Assembly (NCBI GenBank): GCA_944358945.1
Contig: CALVSH010000021.1
Location: forward strand, 1-44,239
Source of the DNA: an uncultured Bacilli bacterium
GTDB taxonomy: Bacteria > Bacillota_I > Bacilli_A > RF39 > UBA660
Direction: 5' to 3'
Length of the DNA stretch: 44,239 bases
The position numbers and the translations under genes are program-made. Below, piece by piece: positions 7,434-15,380 of this stretch. Numbering within the stretch: the stretch's first letter is position 1; every line of letters starts with the position of its first letter. Below the pieces are notes generated by a model that did not search any database, was not told the origin of the DNA, and saw only the letters and a program-made list of their open reading frames with translations.

Positions 7434-7925
7434 TTAAATTTGATGAGAAAAAGATTTCTGGGTAGGTTTTGATTTTAAGTATATTTGTAAACTACCTTCT
7501 TTTCCTAAATTATCAAATCCTTTGTTTTTAAAATAATTAGATGATATACGACTACCTTCATCTTGTAGAATCATAATTTCTTCCATACCCAGGTTAAAAG
7601 CATATTGTTCTGCTGCTTGTAATAGTTTTTCTTGAAGTTTGGCAGTAGATGTATTATCTATATTTATTCGACAGACTTTTCGATCTTTTTCTCCTAGTAA
7701 ATGAACTGCTGTCATAATCTTTTCCTCTTGTTGTAGAAATAGTGTTTTTACTATTTCAGGTTTTTCTTGTTCTAATTGTTTATAATCTACTTCACTCATT
7801 AAGCTCATGGCCTGTTTTAGATATTCTGATGTTGCATGCGTTAAGTTATTTTCTTTTTCATATTGTTCTAGTAATTTTATATGTTCTTCTTTATAGGGAT
7901 TGGCAACTTCTATTATTTGTTTCAT
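7434..7925 (-). CDS. GNAT-like N-acetyltransferase between pgk and tpiA
   Basis: A 163-residue protein with the outline of a GNAT fold: a central beta strand pair (IMTAVHLLGEKDRKVCRINID), a helix (LQEKLLQAAEQYAFNLGMEEIMILQ) matching the helix after the acetyl-CoA loop, and the late GNAT motif SSNYFKNKGFDNLG. The classical Q/RxxGxG/A acetyl-CoA loop is not evident, so activity is uncertain. It starts one base after pgk stops and is followed by tpiA after 18 bases, so it is translated within a glycolytic operon. The substrate is unknown. Confidence 0.65.
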   Translation of the reverse strand: MKQIIEVANPYKEEHIKLLEQYEKENNLTHATSEYLKQAMSLMSEVDYKQLEQEKPEIVKTLFLQQEEKIMTAVHLLGEKDRKVCRINIDNTSTAKLQEKLLQAAEQYAFNLGMEEIMILQDEGSRISSNYFKNKGFDNLGKEGSLQIYLKSKPTQKSFSHQI

Positions 7926-7926
7926 G

Positions 7927-9099
7927 TTATTTTATTGCTTCCAACCCTGGTAGTTTTTTACCTTCTAAGTATTCTAAGGTTGCTCCTCCACCAGTTGAGG
8001 CGTGATATACTTTTTCTTTATAACCAGATTGAGAAGCTGCAGCAACGATATCTCCTCCACCTAAAATTATTTTAATGTTATTATCTACTACGAATTTTAG
8101 AATATGGTCTGTTCCTTGTTTATACTTTTCAAATTCGTAGACACCAAGTGGGCCATTCCAAACAGCAATACTTGCCTCTTTTAGATAGTTTTCAAATAAT
8201 TTTTCTGTACTTGGTCCAATATCTAATCCCATTTCGTTATATTCTAAATCACTAATATCTTTTACTTTATAATCTTCTTTTTCACTATACTCTGTTGTAA
8301 CAGCAACATCTACTGGTAAGACAATTTTGTCTGGATGTTCTTTTATTACTTTTTGACAGAATTCTATATTTTCTTGGTCTAATAGAGAATTACCTATTTC
8401 ATATCCTTCTGCTTTTAAAAAAGTAAAAGCCATTCCTCCACCAATTAATATTTTGTCTGCTTTTTTTACTAAGTTTTCAATGACACCAATTTTGTCTGCT
8501 ACCTTAGCTCCTCCTAATACTACTACAAAAGGATGTTTTGGATTATCTAGTTCTTGTAGCGCTGTCAATTCTTTTTCGATTAAGAAACCTACGCAAGAGT
8601 TTAAGTGAGAAGCAATTCCTACATTAGAAGCGTGAGCTCTATGAATTGTTCCGAAGGCATCATTTACAAATACATCTCCTAAAGAGGCCCAGTATGCACC
8701 TAGTTCTGGATCGTTTTTACTTTCTTTTTTGCCTTCTAAATCTTCATATCTAGTATTTTGTACTAAGATAATATCCTTTTCTTTCATGTTGTTGATAGCG
8801 TTTTCTAATTCTTCTCCACGGGTCTTATCTATGAATGTTACTGGTTGTCCAAGTAATTCTTCTAATCTCTTGGCAACTGGCGCTAGATTGTTTTTTTCTA
8901 GGTCACTTGCTTCTTTTACTCTACCTAGATGGGAAAATAAAATTACCTTGGCATTTTTTTCTAGACAATATTTTATCGTTGGTAATGCTGCGGTAATTCT
9001 GGTGTCGTCGGCAATTTTCCCTTCTTTCATTGGTACATTAAAGTCGCAACGAATTAATACTTTTTTATTTTCTATATTTATATCTTTTAGTGTTTTCAT
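7927..9099 (-). CDS. pgk: Phosphoglycerate kinase
   Basis: A 390-residue two-domain glycolytic kinase making ATP from 1,3-bisphosphoglycerate. N-domain substrate motifs are VLIRCDFNVPMKEGKI, the HLGR loop (FSHLGRVKE) and FGTIHRAHASNVG. C-domain nucleotide motifs are VVLGGAKVADKIG, LIGGGMAFTFLKA, WNGPLGVYEFE and ILGGGDIVAAA, ending in HASTGGGATLEYLEG. Length is normal. The gene has an extended -10 promoter and heads the pgk-GNAT-tpiA unit. gapA lies immediately upstream but is separated by a probable terminator. Confidence 0.98.
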   Translation of the reverse strand: MKTLKDINIENKKVLIRCDFNVPMKEGKIADDTRITAALPTIKYCLEKNAKVILFSHLGRVKEASDLEKNNLAPVAKRLEELLGQPVTFIDKTRGEELENAINNMKEKDIILVQNTRYEDLEGKKESKNDPELGAYWASLGDVFVNDAFGTIHRAHASNVGIASHLNSCVGFLIEKELTALQELDNPKHPFVVVLGGAKVADKIGVIENLVKKADKILIGGGMAFTFLKAEGYEIGNSLLDQENIEFCQKVIKEHPDKIVLPVDVAVTTEYSEKEDYKVKDISDLEYNEMGLDIGPSTEKLFENYLKEASIAVWNGPLGVYEFEKYKQGTDHILKFVVDNNIKIILGGGDIVAAASQSGYKEKVYHASTGGGATLEYLEGKKLPGLEAIK

Positions 9100-9120
9100 G
9101 TCTATCCTCCTATCTCTTTC

Positions 9121-9129
9121 AGTATAACA
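9121..9129 (-). promoter_or_regulatory. Extended -10 promoter of pgk
   Basis: Minus strand TGT-TATACT (TATACT at 9126-9121), about 22 bases before the ATG, with no clear -35. Transcription may also enter by readthrough from gapA. Confidence 0.5.
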
Positions 9130-9141
9130 TTTTTCAGAATG

Positions 9142-9167
9142 AAAAAAAAGAAGTGGTTCTCCTTTTT
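9142..9167 (-). terminator. Probable terminator of gapA
   Basis: Minus strand AAAGGAGAA / TTCTTTTTT around CCAC, about nine pairs with two G-U, running into eight T. The stem is GC-poor, so some readthrough into pgk is likely. Confidence 0.55.
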
Positions 9168-10172
9168 TTATTGTTCCATTAAGTATTTAGCAGTTCTAAC
9201 CATTTGAGCAGTGTAGCTCATTTCATTATCATACCATGATACTACTCTAGCTAGTTGCTTTCCGTCTACTTCTAATATACTAGTAGATAATCCGTCTACT
9301 AATGATCCACAGTGTCTACCGATTACGTCACTAGATACAATAGGGTCATCTGTATATTGAAGAGTTTCGTTTTGTGCTCCTTTTAATACGCCATTGATTT
9401 CTTCTACCGTCGTATTCTTTTTAAATTCAAGTACTAAATCAATTACTGATCCAGTAGAAACAGGAACACGCATTGCAGCTCCATCTAGTTTTCCATCTAG
9501 GTTTGGACATACTTTGCCGATAGCTGCTGCTGCTCCAGTTGATGCTGGTACAATATTAGCAGCACAAGCTCTTCCACGACGAGCTTTAATTCCTTTTTTG
9601 TGTGGAACATCTAGTGTAGCTTGGTCATTAGTGTAAGCATGAACTGTTGTCATATATCCTTTTTCTATACCAAATGCTTTATCTAGTACATCTACTACAG
9701 GTGCTAGACAGTTTGTTGTACAGCTAGCGGCTGAAATAATTTTTTCTTCTCCTGTTAATATCATATGATTTACATTATAAACAATTGTCTTGATATCTCC
9801 TTTAGCTGGAGCTGAAATAATCACTTTTTTAGCTCCGGCATTGATATGAGCCATTGCCTTTTCTTCTGATGTAAATCTACCAGTACATTCAAGTACTACA
9901 TCAATATTTAAATCTTTCCATGGAAGATTGTTAGGATCTGTTTCAGCATATACTTTAATGCTTCTATCTCCTACTACAATTGTATCTTCCTCATTATGAA
10001 TTTCGTCTATTCTATAATTTCTATGATTTGTGTCATATTTTAACAAATATGCTAATGTCTCAGCATCTGTTAAGTCATTAATAGCAACAATTTCAAAATC
10101 TGGATCTTCTTCCATTAAACGGAAAGCAAGTCTTCCGATTCTTCCAAATCCATTGATTGCGACTCTTACCAT
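9168..10172 (-). CDS. gapA: Glyceraldehyde-3-phosphate dehydrogenase, NAD type
   Basis: A 334-residue enzyme oxidising glyceraldehyde 3-phosphate. The Rossmann start is VAINGFGRIGRLAFR; Asp33 (VAINDL) points to NAD rather than NADP use. Active-site Cys151 lies in SAASCTTNCLAP and His178 in TTVHAYTNDQ. The S-loop region (KARRGRACAANIVPASTGAA) and the C-terminal WYDNEMSYTAQMVR are intact. It has a consensus promoter and AAGGAGGA site, and is followed by pgk. No CggR repressor gene precedes it, unlike in Bacillus; a TGTCGAA box lies upstream instead. Confidence 0.98.
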   Translation of the reverse strand: MVRVAINGFGRIGRLAFRLMEEDPDFEIVAINDLTDAETLAYLLKYDTNHRNYRIDEIHNEEDTIVVGDRSIKVYAETDPNNLPWKDLNIDVVLECTGRFTSEEKAMAHINAGAKKVIISAPAKGDIKTIVYNVNHMILTGEEKIISAASCTTNCLAPVVDVLDKAFGIEKGYMTTVHAYTNDQATLDVPHKKGIKARRGRACAANIVPASTGAAAAIGKVCPNLDGKLDGAAMRVPVSTGSVIDLVLEFKKNTTVEEINGVLKGAQNETLQYTDDPIVSSDVIGRHCGSLVDGLSTSILEVDGKQLARVVSWYDNEMSYTAQMVRTAKYLMEQ

Positions 10173-10194
10173 AAATCATTCCTCCTTTATTTTC

Positions 10195-10223
10195 ATTATA
10201 TAGTGTTCTTTTTTTTGTTTCAA
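10195..10223 (-). promoter_or_regulatory. gapA promoter
   Basis: Minus strand -35 TTGAAA (10223-10218), 17-base spacer, -10 TATAAT (10200-10195). Confidence 0.85.
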
Positions 10224-10251
10224 TATATTCAAAAAAATTTTGACACTTACT

Positions 10252-10258
10252 TGTCGAA
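10252..10258 (+). promoter_or_regulatory. 0A-box-like heptamer TGTCGAA upstream of gapA
   Basis: An exact TGTCGAA about 65 bases upstream of the predicted gapA start, at a distance similar to the box at spo0A. It overlaps the T-tract of the upstream terminator. Function is inferred only from match and position. Confidence 0.35.
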
Positions 10259-10284
10259 AAAAATATCCACAGATTTTGTGGATA
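10257..10284 (-). terminator. Terminator of the nucleoside kinase gene
   Basis: Minus strand stem TATCCACA / TGTGGATA (10284-10277 with 10271-10264), five-base loop, then seven T. The arms also resemble DnaA boxes by coincidence of sequence. Confidence 0.9.
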
Positions 10285-10285
10285 A

Positions 10286-11941
10286 TTATTCATTAAAATA
10301 GCTATTTCCAATAAACTCTCTTAAAATAGAATCCTGTGGGATTACATCCGCTGGTATTGGTAGAAATAATCTTAAGAATTCAATTAGTCTTTTTGCTTCT
10401 TCATAACATGGAGAGTCTTGATGAACTGAATATAATAATGGTTCTACATAAGTTTTTAACACTCCTATTTCATAGATTAATGCAGAATTAAAAGTAAAAT
10501 CTGCTTCATCTTGGTATGGGAAAATATACTTTTCTTCTCCATGCCTTACATCATCCCAGGTCATTAATGTGTGTTCTACATTGTTATTTCTCGTTCTATT
10601 ATCGCGAATAATTCTTCTTAACAGGCGATTATCTGTTGTAGCTACTCGGTTGTGATTATCAATATTTATTTCTGTTAAGGCAGATATATAAATCTTATAT
10701 TTTTTATTTCTTGGGATGTTTGTTAGAATTTTGTTATCTAGAGCGTGAATTCCTTCAATTAATAAAATATCTTCATCTTCTAATTTTATTTCATGATTAA
10801 ATTCTTTTTTGCCTAATGGGAAGATATATGTTGGAATTTTTACTGTTTCTCCTTTTAACAATGCTTCTACTTGTTTATCAAATAATTTTAAGTCAATAGC
10901 TTCTAAGCATTCATAATCTGGTTTACCATTTTTATCTACTGGCGTAATTTCTTTTTCTACAAAGTAATCATCCATTGATAATACTTTAGGATGTAGACCA
11001 AAACTTTCTAAATACATTCTTAATTTTTTTGATGTTGTAGTTTTACCAGATGAAGATGGTCCGGCCATTAAAACAATTTTTATCTCTTTTCTTTTCTTAT
11101 TTATTTCTCTTGCTAGATTTAGAAGTCTATTACTTTGTAAGGTCTCATCTATTTTAATTAAATCTCCTATTTTTCCTAATGATACTATTCTATTTAAATC
11201 TACGGCATTTTCTACCCCTATTAACTTTGCCCAGTCTCTACATTCCTGGAAGACCTCAAACATGTGTGGATGGTGTTTGTATGTAGGTATTTTAACTGAT
11301 TGATAGATAGTTGGGAATTGTAGTACAAATCCGTTTTCTTTTACCATGGTTATATCAAAGTCTTTTACTTTTCCGGTAGATGATGGCATTAAATTATAAA
11401 AATAGTTATAATAATTTCCTAGACGATATAGTGAAATGTAACCATTGGTAATATAGGTCATCACCCCTACCTTGGCTTCATCATTTTTACTTTCAAAATA
11501 TTTGATTGCCTCTTTTCTATCTACTGTACTTTTTATAATAGGAATATCGGCTGCGATAATTTTGTTCATTGTTTCTTTGATATTTTTTACTCTGTTTTCT
11601 GTTAGACGGAAAGTTGTTTCAATATAGATTCCTTTGTCTAATGAGTGTTGAACAATAATATCTGCTTCTTCTCCAAATAACTTTTTAATCGCATATAATA
11701 ATACATATGTAAGCCCACTGATATGTGTTCTGTTTCCATCTCTTGTTGTTAAGTCTATAAATTCAATCTTTGATGGTTTTTCTAATTTTTTACTTAACTC
11801 TTTTAGACGATTGTTTACTTTTGCTAATAAAATAGGATATTTATATTCTTTTTGGAATTCCTTGGCTATTTCTTCTAGAGTCATGCCCCTGGTCATTTGG
11901 TATTTTTTACCTTTTATTTCAACTTCCATTGTTTCCATCAT
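10286..11941 (-). CDS. Nucleoside kinase with TGS and threonyl-tRNA-synthetase-like N-terminus
   Basis: A 551-residue protein of the TGS/uridine-kinase-like family found in Bacillota. An N-terminal TGS-like domain (MTRGMTLEEIAKEF) is followed by a ThrRS-editing-like region (YVLLYAIKKLFGEEADIIVQ, GIYIETT) and, from about residue 285, a phosphoribulokinase/uridine kinase domain with Walker A AGPSSSGKTT, SMDDYFVEKE (substrate-binding acids), the acidic strand LLIEGIHALD and RRIIRDNRTRN. The exact nucleoside substrate is not known to me. The ATG at 11941 follows GAGGGTGA at normal spacing; a second ATG follows directly. It is a single-gene unit with extended -10 TGATACAAT (11978-11970), divergent from clpP. 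Confidence 0.88.
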   Translation of the reverse strand: MMETMEVEIKGKKYQMTRGMTLEEIAKEFQKEYKYPILLAKVNNRLKELSKKLEKPSKIEFIDLTTRDGNRTHISGLTYVLLYAIKKLFGEEADIIVQHSLDKGIYIETTFRLTENRVKNIKETMNKIIAADIPIIKSTVDRKEAIKYFESKNDEAKVGVMTYITNGYISLYRLGNYYNYFYNLMPSSTGKVKDFDITMVKENGFVLQFPTIYQSVKIPTYKHHPHMFEVFQECRDWAKLIGVENAVDLNRIVSLGKIGDLIKIDETLQSNRLLNLAREINKKRKEIKIVLMAGPSSSGKTTTSKKLRMYLESFGLHPKVLSMDDYFVEKEITPVDKNGKPDYECLEAIDLKLFDKQVEALLKGETVKIPTYIFPLGKKEFNHEIKLEDEDILLIEGIHALDNKILTNIPRNKKYKIYISALTEINIDNHNRVATTDNRLLRRIIRDNRTRNNNVEHTLMTWDDVRHGEEKYIFPYQDEADFTFNSALIYEIGVLKTYVEPLLYSVHQDSPCYEEAKRLIEFLRLFLPIPADVIPQDSILREFIGNSYFNE

Positions 11942-11969
11942 AGTTTCACCCTCTTTATTTTCTCTTATT

Positions 11970-11978
11970 ATTGTATCA
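11970..11978 (-). promoter_or_regulatory. Extended -10 promoter of the nucleoside kinase gene
   Basis: Minus strand TGA-TACAAT (TACAAT at 11975-11970). The -35 position reads TATTCT, weak. Leader of about 25 bases. Confidence 0.5.
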
Positions 11979-12045
11979 TACTTTGTCGTTTTAGAATATG
12001 CATATTTTGATTGCTTTACACCTATACTATGGATAGGTGATGATT

Positions 12046-12618
12046 ATGGGACTTGTACCAGTTGTTGTAGAAAGAGAATTAGATGGAGAAAGAAGTTATG
12101 ATATTTTTTCTAGGTTACTAAAAGAGAGAATTATTTTTATTAGCGGAGAAATCAATGATAGCCTGGCAAATAATGTTATTGCTTCTTTATTATACTTAGA
12201 TTCTATTAGTCATGACGATATTTGTATTTATATCAATTCTCCTGGTGGTAGTGTATCAAGTGGATTTGCGATATATGATACGATGCAACATGTATCTAGT
12301 GATGTTTCTACTATTTGTGTAGGAATGGCTGCTAGTATGGGAGCATTTTTATTATCTAGTGGAACTAAAAATAAAAGATATGCTTTACCTAATGCTGATA
12401 TTATGATTCATCAACCGTTAGGTGGTGCTGAAGGTCAAGCTAGCGATATAAAAATTGTTGCGGATAGAATTATACTTTTGAGAAAAAGATTAAATAAGAT
12501 ACTGGCTAAGAATACTGGATGCTCACTAAAAAAAATTGAAAAAGATACCGAAAGGGACTATTATTTAGATGCTGAAGAAGCCTTGGCGTATGGTTTGATT
12601 GATGGTATTATAAAGTAA
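12046..12618 (+). CDS. clpP: ATP-dependent Clp protease proteolytic subunit
   Basis: A 190-residue serine peptidase subunit that forms the ClpP barrel with ClpX or ClpC-type ATPases. The catalytic triad is complete: Ser97 ([11 protein letters not shown]), His122 ([12 protein letters not shown]) and Asp171 ([14 protein letters not shown]). The oligomer motif NSPGGSV is present. I start at ATG 12046, seven bases after AGGTG; GTG and ATG codons at 12037 and 12040 overlap the ribosome binding site itself. It is a lone plus-strand gene. I see no CtsR operator and no confident sigma-A promoter in the short upstream gap. Confidence 0.97.
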   Translation: MGLVPVVVERELDGERSYDIFSRLLKERIIFISGEINDSLANNVIASLLYLDSISHDDICIYINSPGGSVSSGFAIYDTMQHVSSDVSTICVGMAASMGAFLLSSGTKNKRYALPNADIMIHQPLGGAEGQASDIKIVADRIILLRKRLNKILAKNTGCSLKKIEKDTERDYYLDAEEALAYGLIDGIIK

Positions 12619-12655
12619 AATGTTAATTTCACATTTTTTAGTTATAGACATTATT

Positions 12656-12678
12656 AAAAAGACATGATTTTTCATGCC
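12656..12678. terminator. Bidirectional terminator between clpP and whiA
   Basis: Stem GACATGA (12661-12667) with TCATGCC (12672-12678), four-base loop. T-runs follow on both strands (TTTTT on the minus side, TTTTC on the plus side). The right arm includes the whiA stop codon. Confidence 0.8.
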
Positions 12679-13622
12679 TTTTCATTTTCTTTTTCTAGGT
12701 TTTTGAATTTTGTTGCGAGTTCTTTTATCTTTCTGAATCTATGGTTTAAACCTGACTTACTAATTGATTTTCCCGTTTCTAATGAGATGATTTCGCTTAA
12801 TTCTTTTAAGGAGGTTTCTGGATATTTTTTTCTATATTCTAAAGCTTCTAAAGTTTTGTCATCTAATAGACTAGTTCCTAAGTTTTCTTCTATTATCTTT
12901 ATATCATCTAGTTGAGCCGTGGCGGTTGCGATTACTTTGTCCATATTCGCTTGTTCACAGTTATTTAGTCTGTTAGCTTGATTTTTTTTGTTGCGATATA
13001 TTCTTTGATTTTCAAAGTATAATACGGCATTATTGGCTTTGATAATTTTTAGATAATCACTAATTTTATCAGCTTCTTTAATATATAACATATACCCTTT
13101 GTCTCTTGTTAGTATTTTTACATTTAAATCAAATAGGTTTAGTAGTTTTTGAACAAAGACTGCTTCTTCTGCTTGTTCAATTAGTAATTCCATATGATAC
13201 CTTGATGTTTTAGGGTCGTTAATACTTCCTGATGATAGAAAAACTCCTTTTAAATAGGCTCTTATTTCTTCGTTAGCTCCTACAATATATTCTGGTGGTC
13301 GGCCTAGATAGTTTCCCTCTTTGTCTTGATAACCTATATCTTCTAAGATAAAGTCTTTTTTTTCTTCAATTGTTAAGACTAGTAAGTCTTTTTTACTGAA
13401 GTTTAGACTGTCTTTTACTTCTTTTTTTACTTTTGTTTCATATAGTGTTTCGATTTGTTTTTCAATTCTTTCACAAATATACGGATTTTCTGTTGTTAGT
13501 TGAAAACCATGAGGTGTGTTGTGCCCATTATTTCTGATATAACCTGATAATTCAGCAATTGTTTCTGATTTAGAACTAATGTTTTTTGATATTTCTTCTT
13601 TGATTGTCGTGGTGTATGACAT
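12672..13622 (-). CDS. whiA: DNA-binding protein WhiA
   Basis: A 316-residue WhiA homologue: an N-terminal LAGLIDADG-like fold without nuclease activity (YIVGANEEIRAYLKGVFLSSGSINDP is its typical core) joined to a C-terminal helix-turn-helix (TSLKELSEIISLETGKSISKSG then LNHRFRKIKELA). In Bacillus it influences chromosome segregation and division; in Streptomyces it controls sporulation septation. It starts one base after yvcK stops and belongs to the uvrA-lgt-yvcK-whiA unit. The yvcK-whiA order is conserved across Bacillota. Confidence 0.95.
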   Translation of the reverse strand: MSYTTTIKEEISKNISSKSETIAELSGYIRNNGHNTPHGFQLTTENPYICERIEKQIETLYETKVKKEVKDSLNFSKKDLLVLTIEEKKDFILEDIGYQDKEGNYLGRPPEYIVGANEEIRAYLKGVFLSSGSINDPKTSRYHMELLIEQAEEAVFVQKLLNLFDLNVKILTRDKGYMLYIKEADKISDYLKIIKANNAVLYFENQRIYRNKKNQANRLNNCEQANMDKVIATATAQLDDIKIIEENLGTSLLDDKTLEALEYRKKYPETSLKELSEIISLETGKSISKSGLNHRFRKIKELATKFKNLEKENEKA

Positions 13623-13623
13623 A

Positions 13624-14577
13624 TTATTTCCTCATTAAATAATTGAATATTAATCCACTTAATTTTAGACTATTGTGTCTTAATATATTATCTTCTATAA
13701 CAATTAAATCATCTTCTATTAGTTCTGTTTTTAAACTTTCTATAGCTGCATAATCTATTTTTACTGGTGATTTTTGTTCATCCGTTTCATATTTTTCGGC
13801 TATCTTTTTATCTATTTTTGTATTACTAGCGATTACTACATCAATTTGTCGTTTATCTAGATATTGATTTAGTAGTTTTATGTGATCACTTACTGTGAAA
13901 TTGTCTGTTTCTCCTGGTTGTGTTACTACATTACATAAATACATAATTGGTGCTTTTGTTCTATTTAGAGCATCTTGTACTTCGCTACAAATTATATTAG
14001 GTAAAATACTTGTAAATAGACTTCCCATGCTAAAGATAACTAGATCAGCATCTAGTATGGCATTGATTACTTCTGGTAATACTTTTGGTTCTTCCTTGTA
14101 GAATATTTTTTGGAATTTTTTGTTTGCATGAGTAATTTGTTCTTCTCCTTCTACTACATCTCCATCTTTACCTAGTCCCATTAAGGTTAGGGATGAGTCT
14201 TCAGAAATTGGTAATACTGTTTGCTTTACATCAAATAACTTGCTTAAATAAGCAATCGATTCTTTTAGGGAACCAGTGATATCTAACATAGATGTTAAAA
14301 TTAGATTTCCCATGGCATGACCATTTAGATCACTAGATGTATTGAAACGATATTCCATCATTTCTTTGATTGGTTTATCAATATTTGATAATGATGTGAT
14401 AACCTTTCTAATATCTCCTACAGCTGGAGTATTAAATTCTTTTCTTAATTTTCCCGTTGAACGACCATTGTCTGATACTGTAATTACTGCCGTAATATCA
14501 ATTGGAAAATCTTTTAAACCTCTTAATAGATAAGAAATTCCGGTTCCTCCACCAAATACAACAACTTTTTTATTCAT
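13624..14577 (-). CDS. yvcK: YvcK/GlmR family protein
   Basis: A 317-residue protein of the CofD-like UPF0052 family. The signature VVVFGGGTGISYLLRGLK is at the N-terminus, followed by TVSDNGRSTGKLRKEF, GDIRKVITSLS and GHAMGNLIL. Family members bind UDP-GlcNAc and steer carbon into cell-wall precursor synthesis during gluconeogenic growth. The start overlaps the end of lgt by eight bases and the stop is one base from whiA, so translation is coupled across all three. Confidence 0.94.
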   Translation of the reverse strand: MNKKVVVFGGGTGISYLLRGLKDFPIDITAVITVSDNGRSTGKLRKEFNTPAVGDIRKVITSLSNIDKPIKEMMEYRFNTSSDLNGHAMGNLILTSMLDITGSLKESIAYLSKLFDVKQTVLPISEDSSLTLMGLGKDGDVVEGEEQITHANKKFQKIFYKEEPKVLPEVINAILDADLVIFSMGSLFTSILPNIICSEVQDALNRTKAPIMYLCNVVTQPGETDNFTVSDHIKLLNQYLDKRQIDVVIASNTKIDKKIAEKYETDEQKSPVKIDYAAIESLKTELIEDDLIVIEDNILRHNSLKLSGLIFNYLMRK

Positions 14578-15370
14578 TTTTACCTCCTAATTTATGTACA
14601 ACATTCTTATTTTTCAAACTCTTTATTATTATTAGAGTAAGACCTGATATGACGAAGATGATGGATACTAGTTGTGCTATCTTGATAGGACCTAACATTA
14701 GAGAGTCTGTTCTCATAGCTTCTATCATAAAACGAATAATTCCATACCAAATTAAATAGAAGCCCGTTAGGTATCCTGGTTTTAATTTTTTATACTTACG
14801 TAATAATAACATTATAATAAAGCCAATTAAACACCAAGTTGATTCATAGAAAAAAGTGGGATGGTGATATGCACCTGAAATGTACATTCCCTCTATGATA
14901 AAGTTGGGAAGAAATAGAGATGTTAGATTCTCTTTTGTAGTTATAGGTCCGTAGGCTTCTTGGTTGAAGAAATTTCCCCAGCGACCGATTGCTTGTGCTA
15001 CTATTAGTCCAACTACTACCATATCTAATATTTTGTATATATCCACTTTGTATTTTTTACAGTAATATATGATAAATAGAAGGCCAGCAATGATTCCTCC
15101 ATGAATTGCTAGGCCTCCATTCCAGATTTTTATTATTTCTATAGGATTTGATAAGTAATAAGATAAATTAAATATTATATAGTAAAGTCTTGCACCTAGT
15201 ATTCCTATTAATATAGTATAAAAAGTTAAGTTTATCAAGAACTCTTCGTCTATCTTATTTTTTTTTGCTTCTTTGTATATCAAAATGCAGGCTACTAGTA
15301 TTCCTGTAAATATACAGATAGAATACCAGCGTATTTGAAGTGGTCCTAATTCTAGAGCTATTTTATCCAT
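14570..15370 (-). CDS. lgt: Prolipoprotein diacylglyceryl transferase
   Basis: A 266-residue polytopic membrane enzyme that moves diacylglycerol from phosphatidylglycerol to the lipobox cysteine of prolipoproteins. About seven hydrophobic segments are visible. Family motifs include the N-terminal IRWYSICIFTGI, GARLYYI, WNGGLAIHGGIIAG, the signature AIGRWGNFFNQEAYG, HHPTFFYES and EAMRTDS. It lies ten bases after uvrA. At least one clear substrate is encoded nearby (the lipoprotein at 24825-25922). Confidence 0.95.
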   Translation of the reverse strand: MDKIALELGPLQIRWYSICIFTGILVACILIYKEAKKNKIDEEFLINLTFYTILIGILGARLYYIIFNLSYYLSNPIEIIKIWNGGLAIHGGIIAGLLFIIYYCKKYKVDIYKILDMVVVGLIVAQAIGRWGNFFNQEAYGPITTKENLTSLFLPNFIIEGMYISGAYHHPTFFYESTWCLIGFIIMLLLRKYKKLKPGYLTGFYLIWYGIIRFMIEAMRTDSLMLGPIKIAQLVSIIFVISGLTLIIIKSLKNKNVVHKLGGKNE

Positions 15371-15380
15371 AGGCTACCTC

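Noticed and set aside
8729..9127. Plus-strand open frame of 132 codons over pgk
   Set aside because: Antisense shadow of pgk; hydrophobic composition reflects the complementary codons and there is no start signal.
10264..10285. Two DnaA-box-like sequences (TATCCACA / TGTGGATAA)
   Set aside because: They are the two arms of a rho-independent terminator with a T-tract, and no replication gene is near.
12603..12660. CtsR or heat-shock operator controlling clpP
   Set aside because: No GGTCAAA repeats were found upstream of clpP, and this downstream stretch holds only the terminator.
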